Of a stretch of 64,000 bases of DNA, positions 23,364 through 33,014 are shown piece after piece. Numbering within the stretch: the stretch's first letter is position 1; each line of letters starts with the position of its first letter. The stretch covers positions 1 through 64,000 of the forward strand of contig CAZMGY010000021.1 in assembly GCA_964565945.1 (NCBI GenBank). The letters run 5' to 3'. A program made the position numbers and the translations under genes. The notes under the pieces were generated by a model. The model saw only the letters and a program-made list of their open reading frames with translations, searched no databases and was not told the DNA's origin. The DNA comes from CAZMGY01 sp964565945 [NCBI: uncultured bacterium]. GTDB lineage: Bacteria; GCA-001730085.

Positions 23364-23383
23364 AACTTTCTAACCTACTTTCT

Positions 23384-24643
23384 TCACTTTGATTGATATT
23401 GTTTGATCCACGATGCAAGATTTTTGAACACTACTTTCGTCTCGGCACCGTCATCCAAATTTTTCACCTGAACTTCTTCCTTAGCCAACTCATCATCACC
23501 CAATATAAATAACCATTTAAACTGATTTTTGTCGGCATAACGCATTTGTGACTTTAAACTTTTGCTCTCATAAGACATTTCGGCTTTAAACCCTTCTTGA
23601 CGCATCACTTGCATATGAGCAAAGGCTGTTTGTAAAGAGGCCTCTCCTAAACACGCCCAATAAACCCCTTTGCGCTCCTCGGAAGGCAAGGAGTCTTTAG
23701 GCAAAGCTATCAAAAGACGTTCCACCCCACAGGCAAATCCAACCGCAGGCGTGGCCTGACCTCCCATCGTACGCACAAGTCCATCGTAACGCCCCCCTGC
23801 TGCAATCGTATCTTGCGCTCCCAAAGACGCACACGTCACTTCAAAAACAGGTCCAGTGTAATAATCCAAACCTCGCACCAAATAAACATCTTTCACATAA
23901 TCAACACCCGACTGATCTAAATAAGAACACACCTGTTCGAAATGATCTTTGGCCTCTTGGCTTAACACTTGATCTAAGCGCGGAGCTTTTTGCAACAAGT
24001 TTTGACAAGAGGTGTTTTTGCAATCCAAAACCCTCAACACATTTTTTTCAAAACGTCTCTGACAGTCCCCACATAAATTTTCTTTATGTTGTTGCAAATA
24101 TTCTTTAAGCTGTATTTGATAGTTCTCTTTATCTTCGGGACTTCCGAGAGTATTCACTTTAAGACGTGTGCCTTGAATCCTCAAAGCTTCTAAAAAACGA
24201 ATCAAAAGGACCATCACATCTGCATCGAGCGCAGCGCCTTCGGCACCAAATGCCTCAACACCTATTTGATGAAACTGACGCATGCGCCCCGCTTGAGGGC
24301 GCTCGTAACGAAACATCGGTCCTATGTAAAACAACTTATGCAAATTGCTCTGTTGAGGTAAATGATTCTCCAAATACGCTCGCACCACGGGAGCCGTTCC
24401 TTCAGGGCGCAAAGTGATACTGCGCTTTCTAGCATCCGCAAAGGTGTACATTTCTTTTTGCACAATATCGGTGCCTTCACCAATGCCTCTTAAAAACAAC
24501 TCGGTCGCTTCAAAAATAGGGGTACGTATCTCACCAAAACCATATCGACCAAATAAGTCACGCGCCACTGTCTCAATCCAAACCCAAGAAGGACTATCAC
24601 TTGGCAAAATATCCTTAGTGCCCTTAATCGCTTTAATATTCAT
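23384..24643 (-). CDS. hisS: histidyl-tRNA synthetase
   Basis: A class II synthetase, 419 residues. Motif 1 lies near IRTPIFEATELFLRGIGEGTDIV, motif 2 is FRYERPQAGRMRQFHQ, the histidine-specific signature is LVRGLDYYTGPVFEV near residue 260, and motif 3 is GGRYDGL...AVGFACGVERLL. The C-terminal anticodon-binding domain follows. Standard length. It sits between the HU-like gene and aspS, all on the minus strand. Confidence 0.96.
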   Translation of the reverse strand: MNIKAIKGTKDILPSDSPSWVWIETVARDLFGRYGFGEIRTPIFEATELFLRGIGEGTDIVQKEMYTFADARKRSITLRPEGTAPVVRAYLENHLPQQSNLHKLFYIGPMFRYERPQAGRMRQFHQIGVEAFGAEGAALDADVMVLLIRFLEALRIQGTRLKVNTLGSPEDKENYQIQLKEYLQQHKENLCGDCQRRFEKNVLRVLDCKNTSCQNLLQKAPRLDQVLSQEAKDHFEQVCSYLDQSGVDYVKDVYLVRGLDYYTGPVFEVTCASLGAQDTIAAGGRYDGLVRTMGGQATPAVGFACGVERLLIALPKDSLPSEERKGVYWACLGEASLQTAFAHMQVMRQEGFKAEMSYESKSLKSQMRYADKNQFKWLFILGDDELAKEEVQVKNLDDGAETKVVFKNLASWIKQYQSK

Positions 24644-24675
24644 ACAGACTTTCTTTCACACTTCGTTCGTCAGAG

Positions 24676-24948
24676 CTATTCGATACGCTCTTTCATAATC
24701 CGACCAGGTTTGAATGTGGCCACTTTTTTGGTAGGCACTTTCACAAATTCTCCTGTGCGGGGATTCCGTCCAACACGCCCCTTACGTGACTTCACTTTAA
24801 AAACACCAAAATTACGCAATTCTACAGATTCTTCTTTAGCCAAAGCTTTAATAATGTGATCAAAGGTTTTTTGCACAATCGTTTGGACTACTAATTGCTT
24901 ATGACCTGTTTCTTCTGCAATCGCAACAACAATATCTCTTTTTGTCAC
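24676..24948 (-). CDS. HU/IHF-family DNA-binding protein
   Basis: 90 residues, the standard HU length. It has the N-terminal helices MTKRDIVVAIAEETG, the dimer core VELRNFGVFKVK, and the DNA-binding arm GRNPRTGEFVKVPTKK with the intercalating Pro of the RNPRTGE motif. Start is GTG with AAGGAGG seven bases upstream. It compacts DNA as a homo- or heterodimer. Which of HU or IHF it is cannot be said. First gene of the run leading to hisS. Confidence 0.9.
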   Translation of the reverse strand: MTKRDIVVAIAEETGHKQLVVQTIVQKTFDHIIKALAKEESVELRNFGVFKVKSRKGRVGRNPRTGEFVKVPTKKVATFKPGRIMKERIE

Positions 24949-25093
24949 AACCTTGCCTCCTTCTTAATTCCAGTAAAACACATTAACATGCCCTTAAATA
25001 CATGTCAATCAAGGAGTTGTGCATGTAAATCTGACAAATAGACCATTTTTTTGCTAAAATAAGCCATGACAATTTAACTTGCGAGGAAATTTC

Positions 25094-25744
25094 ATGTCTA
25101 TCAATCCATCTCTTTACCTTAAACAAATCGAACTTGGCCCCATGAATAACTACATATATATCTTGGGCGATGCCCAAACGCGAGAAGTAATGCTGATCGA
25201 TCCAGGGTGGAATGTTGCTCATTTAAAACAGGTCTTTAAGGAAGAAGAGCTTGTGCTAAAGGGGCTCTTGATCACTCATGGGCATCCCGATCACACCAAT
25301 GGCATCCAAGGCATGCTCGACGACTATGATATTCCTGTTTATGTTGCACGTGACGAAGCCTCCTTTTACAAACCGCTTGGGAACAATGTCAAAAATATCG
25401 CTCCAGGAGAACAAGTGTCTGTCGGATCCATTTCTATTGATTGCCTTCATACACCAGGCCACACACCTGGCTCTCAGTGCTTTAAAGTCGACCATCACCT
25501 GATTGCTGGCGACACACTTTTTCTCGACGGTTGCGGTAGATGCGATTTACCTGGTGGCGACGCAGAAATTCTTTACGCCTCTCTTTACAATGTTATTTTA
25601 AAATTACCCAACTCAACCATTCTTTACCCTGGCCACAACTACCATCACCTACATCACGACACACTCGAGAATCAAAAAACCACCAATCCTTTTTTGCAGT
25701 GCCATAGTTTGCATGATTTTGTTCATAATCGCAGGGGACTTTAG
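25094..25744 (+). CDS. metallo-beta-lactamase-fold hydrolase (glyoxalase II-like)
   Basis: 216 residues from the ATG at 25094, with GAGGA six bases upstream. The metal-binding motif is THGHPDH near residue 65, followed by HTPGHTPGSQC near 125, AGDTLF with the bridging Asp near 150, and YPGHNYHH near 190. This is the glyoxalase II-like branch that hydrolyses thioesters or related substrates. The canonical HxHxDH is HGHPDH, which fits. Too short for a full GloB (about 250), so the exact substrate is open. Single gene, convergent with mrp. Confidence 0.85.
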   Translation: MSINPSLYLKQIELGPMNNYIYILGDAQTREVMLIDPGWNVAHLKQVFKEEELVLKGLLITHGHPDHTNGIQGMLDDYDIPVYVARDEASFYKPLGNNVKNIAPGEQVSVGSISIDCLHTPGHTPGSQCFKVDHHLIAGDTLFLDGCGRCDLPGGDAEILYASLYNVILKLPNSTILYPGHNYHHLHHDTLENQKTTNPFLQCHSLHDFVHNRRGL

Positions 25745-25758
25745 ATAAATCACATCCG

Positions 25759-27054
25759 CTAAAGCAATTCTTTCATCCGGACATAGGGATAAATGCCCGA
25801 GGAATGTCCATCATTCCATTGGATTGACAGGGCATAATTACCAAGGACTTCAATCTTCTCGGGACGAATCGTATCCGTAACATCTTCGGGCTGTAACAGT
25901 TGCTGGCCAGTCAACTCATCAACACAGTGAGCACAACGACACGACAGACGCAATTCACGATGAGGCAAGATCCAATCCTGCTGATCTTTCCAATGCAAGA
26001 TCACACACAACTCATTAGAGTCCACCTCGGGAATCAAATGTTCTCTACCTGTCGATTGCCTCAACGAACGCATAAGGGCATCTACCGCCTGAATCATCAA
26101 GTCCTTATGAATAGCTAAGTCAGGCTTCCTGGTCCAATGGTCTTGCAGAGGAAACTGCGCCAAAACCTCTAAACCAAATTGCTGCGTTAACTCCGAATCT
26201 TTCCCTCCCCCAAAAATATAATGCTTATCTTGGCAAGAACCACAAACAAAGTAGACCATATTCTCAATTACACCTAAAAGGGGCACATTCACTTTTTCAA
26301 ACATCTTGATACCGCGAGCCACATCAGCTAAGGACAAAGCTTGACGTGTGGTCACCACCACCGCTCCATTTAGAGGAACTGTTTGCGTGATCGTGAGCTG
26401 AATATCGCCTGTGCCTGGAGGCATATCCAAAAACAAATAATCCAACTCGCCCCAATCGGTGTTATGCAACAGCTGTTGGGTGTAGTTGGTGGCAATCGGA
26501 CCGCGTATCACAGCCGGAGCATCTCCCACCAAAAAACCAAAGGACATCAACTTAACGCCATCGACAATATGCGGGACAAACTTACGTTCTGGACTGAGCG
26601 CCACCCGTTCATGCTTACGAAACAAGATGGGCACCGAGGGACCAAATAAATCTAAATCAACCAAACCAACTTTCAAGCCTCGTGCCGCGGTTTCTTTGGC
26701 TAGCAAAGCTGCCACCGTCGACTTGCCCACGCCGCCTTTGCAAGACGACACAGCAATTAGGTTTTGTACTTTTTGCAAACCGCTATTATCAAACGACATG
26801 CGCGACTTCTTGGGAACAGCTGTCATCGTCACATCAACAGACTCCACGCCATCCAAAGACAAAACCAAACGTTCGGCTTCATTTTTGAATTGCTCTTTGA
26901 TCGGACATGCCCCCGTGGTTAACTCGATATCGAACGAAACAGCTCCTTTATCAATTTTTAAGTTTTTGATAAAACCCAAGTTAACAATATCTTGCCCTAA
27001 ATCGGGATCAATAATCCTTTTAAGTTCATTCAAGATCTGTTGTTCCAAATTCAT
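25759..27054 (-). CDS. Mrp/ApbC iron-sulfur cluster carrier with C-terminal DUF971 domain
   Basis: 431 residues in three parts. An N-terminal DUF59/MIP18 domain (1-90, IIDPDLGQDIVNLGFI, TTGACP) is followed by a ParA-like P-loop ATPase (about 105-340, CKGGVGKSTVAALLA, DMPPGTGD, and the cluster-binding VCGSCQDKHYIFGGG with Cys-x2-Cys). A C-terminal DUF971 domain (about 350-431, HRELRLSCRCAHCVDELTG) ends the protein. The same order occurs in plant HCF101. It should load Fe-S clusters onto apoproteins. Last gene of a minus-strand run with the DHH protein and orn. Confidence 0.88.
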   Translation of the reverse strand: MNLEQQILNELKRIIDPDLGQDIVNLGFIKNLKIDKGAVSFDIELTTGACPIKEQFKNEAERLVLSLDGVESVDVTMTAVPKKSRMSFDNSGLQKVQNLIAVSSCKGGVGKSTVAALLAKETAARGLKVGLVDLDLFGPSVPILFRKHERVALSPERKFVPHIVDGVKLMSFGFLVGDAPAVIRGPIATNYTQQLLHNTDWGELDYLFLDMPPGTGDIQLTITQTVPLNGAVVVTTRQALSLADVARGIKMFEKVNVPLLGVIENMVYFVCGSCQDKHYIFGGGKDSELTQQFGLEVLAQFPLQDHWTRKPDLAIHKDLMIQAVDALMRSLRQSTGREHLIPEVDSNELCVILHWKDQQDWILPHRELRLSCRCAHCVDELTGQQLLQPEDVTDTIRPEKIEVLGNYALSIQWNDGHSSGIYPYVRMKELL

Positions 27055-27072
27055 CGAATATTCACCTCTTTA

Positions 27073-27585
27073 TCAATCTTGCACATAAATTAAATTATGC
27101 TGCAAGCAGTCTTCCAATCGTTGCAATTCGCGTCCAATGTAAAGCATATGCTCAGCGGACAATGGCAAACTTTCGCGGGCTAAGGCCTTGCTTATATCTT
27201 TAGCACTATTGCCCATAATCACTAACTGCACCGATCCTTCGAGCGTGCAATAACCCATTTGAAAGCATGGATCGGTCGCTCGTACAGCATTTAGCATCGC
27301 CGCAAAAAGATTTGGAAACTCCTCCCAAATCTTTTTGATTTTTACTTTACAAATATCAACCCAAATCCTATTGCCGTGCCTACGCACAATATCTTCAAAC
27401 CGTTCAAAATTATATCCATAGGACTCAATCAAGCTACAAAAAGACGCTTCATTCAAACAGGCCACCATGGTCAACAAAACATATCCAGGTTCGCCTTCCC
27501 AGTTCACCATAGGGTCATCATCAATGGCATCAACCATTGCACAACCACCTTCGGGGATAAATACTTTGTGCCACTTCCGCTTCAT
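27073..27585 (-). CDS. hypothetical protein between orn and mrp
   Basis: 170 residues, soluble, with no motif I recognise. It has several Cys (CAMVD, ACLNEASFC, DPCFQMGYC) and an acidic N-terminal third. It overlaps orn by four bases (ATGA) and ends 18 bases before mrp, so it is co-translated with them. The conserved position in this operon argues that it is a real gene. Confidence 0.6.
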   Translation of the reverse strand: MKRKWHKVFIPEGGCAMVDAIDDDPMVNWEGEPGYVLLTMVACLNEASFCSLIESYGYNFERFEDIVRRHGNRIWVDICKVKIKKIWEEFPNLFAAMLNAVRATDPCFQMGYCTLEGSVQLVIMGNSAKDISKALARESLPLSAEHMLYIGRELQRLEDCLQHNLIYVQD

Positions 27586-28142
27586 GATAAGAAAAAATGT
27601 TTCTGGTAATGCTTGAGCTCCTCAATGGACTCACGAATATCATCCAAAGCCAAATGAGTTTTCTTCTTGTCAAAATCTTTTTGAGGATGATCGGGATACC
27701 AGCGCTGCACCATTTCTTTAAATGAACTCACATTCACATGGCGGTAATGCAAAAATTGATCCAACTGCGACATGTACTTCACAATAAAACGACGATCTTG
27801 CTCAATCGAATTCCCACACAGCGGTGCTTTTCCAAGGTGACATAAAGGATTTAAGGCCTCTAAAATTGCTTGCTCGGCTTCGGCCACTGTTAGATTTGAC
27901 TCTTTAACTTTTGCCACCAAACCATTTTGAGTATGGCAAGTAGTGCACCACTCATCCATCGCATTTAAAATTCCGTCGGATTGATGAATCACTAAATGAG
28001 GTCCTTCGTGCATAATATTCATATTGCCATCGGTCACAATCACCGCCACTTCGATGATGTGATGCTGCTCGGGATCCAAGCCCGTCATTTCCATATCGAG
28101 CCAAACTAATGGCGTTTGAAATTTCTCTTCGGAAAAATTCAT
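27582..28142 (-). CDS. orn: oligoribonuclease
   Basis: A 3'-5' exonuclease that degrades very short RNAs and pGpG. 186 residues, standard length. The DEDDh active site is complete: WLDMEMTGLDP (Asp and Glu), CGNSIEQDRRF (Asp) and HLALDDIRESIEEL (His and Asp). It overlaps the next gene by four bases and lies 13 bases after the DHH phosphoesterase gene, which may also act on small nucleotides, a sensible functional pairing. Confidence 0.95.
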   Translation of the reverse strand: MNFSEEKFQTPLVWLDMEMTGLDPEQHHIIEVAVIVTDGNMNIMHEGPHLVIHQSDGILNAMDEWCTTCHTQNGLVAKVKESNLTVAEAEQAILEALNPLCHLGKAPLCGNSIEQDRRFIVKYMSQLDQFLHYRHVNVSSFKEMVQRWYPDHPQKDFDKKKTHLALDDIRESIEELKHYQKHFFLS

Positions 28143-28155
28143 GTTATCAACCTTA

Positions 28156-29199
28156 CTAGGGATTCAACGTTGTTTCCCCTGGTAAAATTTTCACCAAAGG
28201 AATAAAAGAACGGTCGACACGCGCCAACCAACCAATCACAAACTGTTCAATTTTTTCATTTTGGGTCAAACTACAACCTTCGACATTTTTATCATCAATT
28301 TCGGCACGCCCCATCGTTTTATGTCCACCAGCACTCCCTAACTCACCAAAAGCTTCTTGCGCCAATTTTCCTGCATTCTTGCTACGCCCATCGCAACGAA
28401 ACACCGTAATAAGGGTGTTGTTAACCACACCAGAAACAATCGCCCAATGAATGTCACCCACGCGGATCAAAAAATCCGCCACTTGCGCACAAATATCAGC
28501 CGAAGACAACGCTCCCAAATGCGCATAAACACGATTCTTGGTATAACGACGCTTAGCCAAAGCAATGCTAAAATAATCCAAACCACCTAAAGAATATTGT
28601 GATAATTCGACCCGACGCAATAAGCTATGATCAGCCCGACTATCGAGATACTCTAAAGCCCTGCGCTCGACAGAAGTCGCACTACGTCGCAAACCCTTAC
28701 TGTCGACCTGAATCCCGTGATACAAAGCCGTAGCCAAACGTTTGTGAATATTCACACCCGCTTCCATCAAATATTCGGTCAATATCGACGCTGTCGCCAA
28801 ACATTTGGGACGGATATCCGAAAAAGGTGTCACCTTGTCCGATTTGCGAGGATGGTGATCAATCACAATGTCACAACGGGGCAAATCATAATCTTTAAAA
28901 AATTCGGGTTGGGCATCCACAATCGCCACCTTGTCGGCTTTCTGAAGAGCCTCCTGCTCGACCAGACTAATCGGCATGCGCAAGGCACTGATCATCGCCT
29001 CATTTTCAAGGCGTCCAATCTCTCCCGTATAACCAATATCGGCAAAGACCCCGACCGACTTCAACAATTCCTTAAGTCCCCAAGCACTTCCAACAGCATC
29101 TGGATCCACATTCCCATAGATCACAATGTAGACTGACTTGATACCTTCAACAAAGGTGAGTAACCTGCTTACAGGCGATTGTTTTACCACAGCTGTCAT
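28156..29199 (-). CDS. DHH-family phosphoesterase (NrnA-like)
   Basis: 347 residues. DHH motifs: I in YGNVDPDAVGSAWGL, II in IVDAQP, III in IDHHP, then the C-terminal DHHA1 domain with the GSAGGHKTMGRAEI glycine motif. Members cleave short RNA or cyclic dinucleotide products. Motif I reads NVDPDAVGS, close to the family's NPDxDxxGS. It is the first gene of a run that continues with orn, so a shared role in nano-RNA or pGpG turnover is likely but inferred. A tRNA-nucleotidyltransferase domain is absent. Confidence 0.82.
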   Translation of the reverse strand: MTAVVKQSPVSRLLTFVEGIKSVYIVIYGNVDPDAVGSAWGLKELLKSVGVFADIGYTGEIGRLENEAMISALRMPISLVEQEALQKADKVAIVDAQPEFFKDYDLPRCDIVIDHHPRKSDKVTPFSDIRPKCLATASILTEYLMEAGVNIHKRLATALYHGIQVDSKGLRRSATSVERRALEYLDSRADHSLLRRVELSQYSLGGLDYFSIALAKRRYTKNRVYAHLGALSSADICAQVADFLIRVGDIHWAIVSGVVNNTLITVFRCDGRSKNAGKLAQEAFGELGSAGGHKTMGRAEIDDKNVEGCSLTQNEKIEQFVIGWLARVDRSFIPLVKILPGETTLNP

Positions 29200-29317
29200 T
29201 TGTAGATCCCTATCCCTTATACAGTTCTAAACTAACTATTGTACGAAATTCTGGTTTTTTGTAAAGGCGACCTTATCTTTCAAAACCTGTCCCGTGAGAA
29301 TTTTCTCTACCCAAAAT

Positions 29318-29716
29318 TTAAACTATCATAATGTCGAAAGTCAAATTTTCATCGTAGCACATTTTGCTTTTAAACGTCGCCCACACAGGTCGGTGAAATA
29401 ACACGCGCGTGCATGCAAAAGTTGTTTTGCCTTCAAAATACTCTTCATCAAAACGGCCGACCCTGGACTCATCGGTGAACTCTTGCAAAAAATGTCGCGG
29501 GGAAATAATATTGTCTTCGACACGATGACCCCGAATCACCGTCGATTCGTCTTTAACCACATAAGACATGCCGTGATCAATTGCTATCAACTTGGCAAAC
29601 AAGAGATGTATCAGATCGACACCGAAGTGACCAATCAAAATCACATCGTTCTCTTGCTGAGACTGGCCTTGTAGATGTCTGTACAGATCGGCTAAGTGTT
29701 CCATTGCACGTTGCAC
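29318..29716 (-). CDS. small hypothetical protein
   Basis: Up to 132 residues from a GTG; an ATG at 29704 gives 128. No clear ribosome binding site and no recognised family. The composition is protein-like (ILIGHFGVDLIHLLFAKLIAIDHG near the middle). It lies 27 bases after the secreted EF-hand-like protein in the same direction. Could be a decayed gene. Confidence 0.4.
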   Translation of the reverse strand: MQRAMEHLADLYRHLQGQSQQENDVILIGHFGVDLIHLLFAKLIAIDHGMSYVVKDESTVIRGHRVEDNIISPRHFLQEFTDESRVGRFDEEYFEGKTTFACTRVLFHRPVWATFKSKMCYDENLTFDIMIV

Positions 29717-29742
29717 TCAAACCACATTATAGAAAAATGTTT

Positions 29743-30699
29743 TCATGATACACCTCCTTGGTTCAAAAATTCTATGAGCAAATCATCCTCTTTAGACCAA
29801 TAGTCGGTCAACAAGGCCTCGGGATGTTTCATGAGACTTTCCACAACATCAATGATTTGTCTTAGCCGAGGCATCGGCACGACCCTCCAAGACAAGGAGT
29901 GCATCGTTCCTCGAAAGTCCAAGACCCCCATATCCTTCGAAGAAATTTTTTGATGCTGCAATTGAGGAAGCAACACTCTATACTTGGCTCGCAACTGCTT
30001 AATCCAAACATCTCCGATAAAATAACTTTGTTGAATCGGTGCCGCTTGCGATGGATAGCGAATCATCTCGACAGCATCAATCCATCCATCTTGATTCAAG
30101 TCCTTAAATATCCAGGTCTGCTTATAAGTGTCGCTGGTGTGTAGATTAACATGACGATGCCACACATCCAAATGGAGCTGACGCCCCTCCTTGGTTGCGT
30201 CTTGCCACGAAATCATCACATAGTCTTCAAAAGTTAACGACGCTCGTTTCATTCGGATAGAATCAAAGGGGTGCGCACCCTGCTCAATTTCGACAGCTCG
30301 CACAAATTGCTCCACATCGTAACGCGGATCTTGCTCCACCCATATCAATAATCGTGGAAAAGCATCCATTTCTATTTCGAAGTGAGACGAAAAAAAGGAA
30401 AGAGGATTGGGATCAGCCAAAGCACCTCGATGCCATGCCGTCAACCATGCAACATAGGGATCTCTCCAATTGGTCTCCATACGAAAGTACTCATCGACAG
30501 CCTCTTCCGAAGCAAAAGAAAATAAACCCTTCAGTTGCGAACCTCTGCCCGTCAAAACCAACCCCTCTTGCTTAGCCCCTTCATAAACCACATATTGCAC
30601 CTGAGCCATAAGAGGTTGAGCGAAGCTCCCAAGATATCCCACCATCAAGCACACGAGTACAACCCAATTGAAATACTTTCGTTGTTTCATACCCCTCAC
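29743..30699 (-). CDS. secreted protein with a single EF-hand-like loop
   Basis: Up to 318 residues, either from a GTG at 30699 or from the ATG at 30690. The signal peptide covers about 10-32 (cleavage near LMAQ). Near residue 205 the sequence DLNQDGWIDAVE matches the 12-residue EF-hand calcium loop (Asp1, Asn3, Asp5, Gly6, Ile8, Glu12). The rest is Trp-rich and unrecognised. It diverges from the pyrophosphatase gene. Confidence 0.65.
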   Translation of the reverse strand: MRGMKQRKYFNWVVLVCLMVGYLGSFAQPLMAQVQYVVYEGAKQEGLVLTGRGSQLKGLFSFASEEAVDEYFRMETNWRDPYVAWLTAWHRGALADPNPLSFFSSHFEIEMDAFPRLLIWVEQDPRYDVEQFVRAVEIEQGAHPFDSIRMKRASLTFEDYVMISWQDATKEGRQLHLDVWHRHVNLHTSDTYKQTWIFKDLNQDGWIDAVEMIRYPSQAAPIQQSYFIGDVWIKQLRAKYRVLLPQLQHQKISSKDMGVLDFRGTMHSLSWRVVPMPRLRQIIDVVESLMKHPEALLTDYWSKEDDLLIEFLNQGGVS

Positions 30700-30774
30700 A
30701 TACTCTTTATTTGGTTAAAGTTGAAATTTCCCCACCCCTGTATGATATCATTATTAAAAGAGAGGGTGTTATTC

Positions 30775-31479
30775 ATGGATAAAAAAAATCATGTTTTAAT
30801 TGACGAGATAATTAAGTTTATGGGTCCTCTGTTCAAGGCTCACCCCTGGCATGGCGTGCCAATCGGATCTTTAGCACCTCGCCAGATTACAGCCTATATC
30901 GAATTGATACCAACAGACACAATTAAATACGAATTAGACAAAAGTACTGGCTATCTTAAAGTCGACCGTCCTCAGCAATTTTCCAACGTCTGTCCTATGA
31001 TCTATGGACTCATTCCTCAAACCTATTGTGCCGAACAAGTGGCTGAATTATGCTCAATGACAACTGGACGCAAAAATATTGTTGGAGACAAGGACCCTCT
31101 CGATATTTGCATTATCACCGAAAAAACCATTTCTTACAGCGATATCCTTTTGCAAGCCATCCCTATTGGTGGTTTTCGCCTGATTGACGGCGAAGAAGCC
31201 GATGACAAAATCATTTCTGTCATGAAAGGCGATGCGATTTATGGTCAATGGAAAGACATTTCCGAAATTCCAGATACTTTGGTGGAACGTATCAAACATT
31301 ACTTTTTAACCTACAAAGATGCTCCTGGCAGCATCAAACGCAAGTGTGAAATCACTCACATTTATGGCCACGAAGAAGCTTATCAAGTGATCACGCGAAG
31401 CCAAAAAGACTACCTAAACCATTATGGACGTCTGGCCGAGGCCTTGCACCACTGCCGATCCCTGATGAGCAACAACTAA
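30775..31479 (+). CDS. ppa: inorganic pyrophosphatase, family I
   Basis: Hydrolyses pyrophosphate to phosphate, pulling biosynthetic reactions forward. 234 residues from the ATG at 30775, with GAGAGGG about ten bases upstream. The motifs YELDKSTGYLKVDRPQ, the metal site GDKDPLDICI, EEADDKII and IKHYFLTYK match the Chlamydia-type enzyme closely as I recall it. In the metal signature Lys replaces the usual small residue between the first two Asp. It overlaps the convergent gene downstream by four bases. Confidence 0.9.
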   Translation: MDKKNHVLIDEIIKFMGPLFKAHPWHGVPIGSLAPRQITAYIELIPTDTIKYELDKSTGYLKVDRPQQFSNVCPMIYGLIPQTYCAEQVAELCSMTTGRKNIVGDKDPLDICIITEKTISYSDILLQAIPIGGFRLIDGEEADDKIISVMKGDAIYGQWKDISEIPDTLVERIKHYFLTYKDAPGSIKRKCEITHIYGHEEAYQVITRSQKDYLNHYGRLAEALHHCRSLMSNN

Positions 31480-33008
31480 GTCCAATACACATCATAGCTA
31501 CGTGATTTTGAAGAAACCTGACGCGACACAAAAAGAGATGTCGGCAACTCCTTGAGCAAATTCATCATCAGGGGCAAAGGAATGTTTTCGACCATTGCAC
31601 CTTGTTGACTCAAAAGAGGCCACAGAAAAAGAAACACCCAACCACCTGTTTTTTTAAGCAAATCAGGCCCCTTCACATACACATTCAAATCATTTTGAAG
31701 CATCAACGCTTGATGCTCCTGTAAACTTTTCTTCTGGTACAAAGACATTCGCTGAGCATCTTCAATAAGATCGATCTGTTGCTTCAAAAGATCTAATGAT
31801 AACGCCAACCAAAGCCAGTCTTTGACAACCACAAAAGAGAGCTCGAGGCCTTGCTCCGTTTTTGCACTGCGCAAAGCATAGCCTTTGTAAAATGTTTCCT
31901 GCCAGGGACTCAACTCCTGTTTGAGACGCCCTTCGTAAAACATCCAAAACTTGGCGTGATCTCTCAAAGAAACCACCGCACCCAAATGCCGCAAACCTAA
32001 GTCTTCGTTGTCCTTAGGCTCCGAAACCCAAAAAGCTCCACGCGACCCCACCCAAGGAAGCACATACCTCAAAACACCCGCAGGTGATCGTAAAGTTTTA
32101 TCCGACTTTGACACGTTGAAAAAAGGTGGTCCTAAAGCTTGAATCAAAAGCTTTAAACGATCCCGATCTATCTGCTTCGATACATACAACCAGGTATTTT
32201 CGGGAACAAACGAAACCAAACGATCACGCGCCTGCATCCGCTTCTCTGTGTATTCTTCACCATTTTTTTCTCCTGCCAAATGGTGCGTAACAACATGTAA
32301 AGACGCTTGATCTCTAAGCTTCAAAGAAAAACCAAGGTCATAGTTGCTGCCCCCATCGTCTTTTGTTCTCGACTCAAAACGTTCAGCGTCAAAATAACCC
32401 CATAACACATCATTGCACTTAGCAAGACGTCCAAATTTTAGCGGGTGGGTGTAAGGTCGATATTTTGTGGGTAGGGTGCAACACAAAGTATCTTCCATCA
32501 GGCTCGGTTGCGACAACAAGGTTAAAACACCTTTGATACGAGCCACATAAATAATCCCCAAGTCTTTGCTTTGAATTTTGTAAAAGGACTGCCCTTTCCA
32601 GCGGATTTCTATGGCAGCCCAGCGCTGCTTCATCTCTTTTTTCATTTGCTCCCAGGCCATGCGCGACAAGCGGGTTTGGGTTACAGCAACAAATCCGCCG
32701 TAAGTGTCTTTTTTTGCACTATGATGATAAACACCTAGCCACATTTTGTTCGACACGAAAGGCTTCAAAAAGAGAGCATATTTGGCATAGATTCCTTGCC
32801 ACTTTTGTAACTCAGGAGAAAGACCTTCCCAGCCCTGCACCTTTTGAAGCAACACATGCGGATCATTGATCTGGACAAATAGTGTCGGCGCAGGAGGAAG
32901 AACCTCTTCTAAATCAGTATAAGTCCACGATACATAAAGATAAACAAGCGCCGTAACAATAGAAAAAAAAGCCGCTCCAGTGAAAGATAAGATGACTTTA
33001 AAACGCAT
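31476..33008 (-). CDS. membrane-anchored protein, function unknown
   Basis: 510 residues with one N-terminal membrane helix (about 5-28), then a large soluble domain facing the periplasm. The segment PPAPTLFVQINDPHVLL near 40 is reminiscent of DUF3352-type proteins, but I am not certain. Last gene of the accD-folC-TPR run, six bases after the TPR-protein gene, and tail-to-tail with ppa with a four-base overlap. Confidence 0.65.
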   Translation of the reverse strand: MRFKVILSFTGAAFFSIVTALVYLYVSWTYTDLEEVLPPAPTLFVQINDPHVLLQKVQGWEGLSPELQKWQGIYAKYALFLKPFVSNKMWLGVYHHSAKKDTYGGFVAVTQTRLSRMAWEQMKKEMKQRWAAIEIRWKGQSFYKIQSKDLGIIYVARIKGVLTLLSQPSLMEDTLCCTLPTKYRPYTHPLKFGRLAKCNDVLWGYFDAERFESRTKDDGGSNYDLGFSLKLRDQASLHVVTHHLAGEKNGEEYTEKRMQARDRLVSFVPENTWLYVSKQIDRDRLKLLIQALGPPFFNVSKSDKTLRSPAGVLRYVLPWVGSRGAFWVSEPKDNEDLGLRHLGAVVSLRDHAKFWMFYEGRLKQELSPWQETFYKGYALRSAKTEQGLELSFVVVKDWLWLALSLDLLKQQIDLIEDAQRMSLYQKKSLQEHQALMLQNDLNVYVKGPDLLKKTGGWVFLFLWPLLSQQGAMVENIPLPLMMNLLKELPTSLFVSRQVSSKSRSYDVYWT

Positions 33009-33014
33009 ACCACC

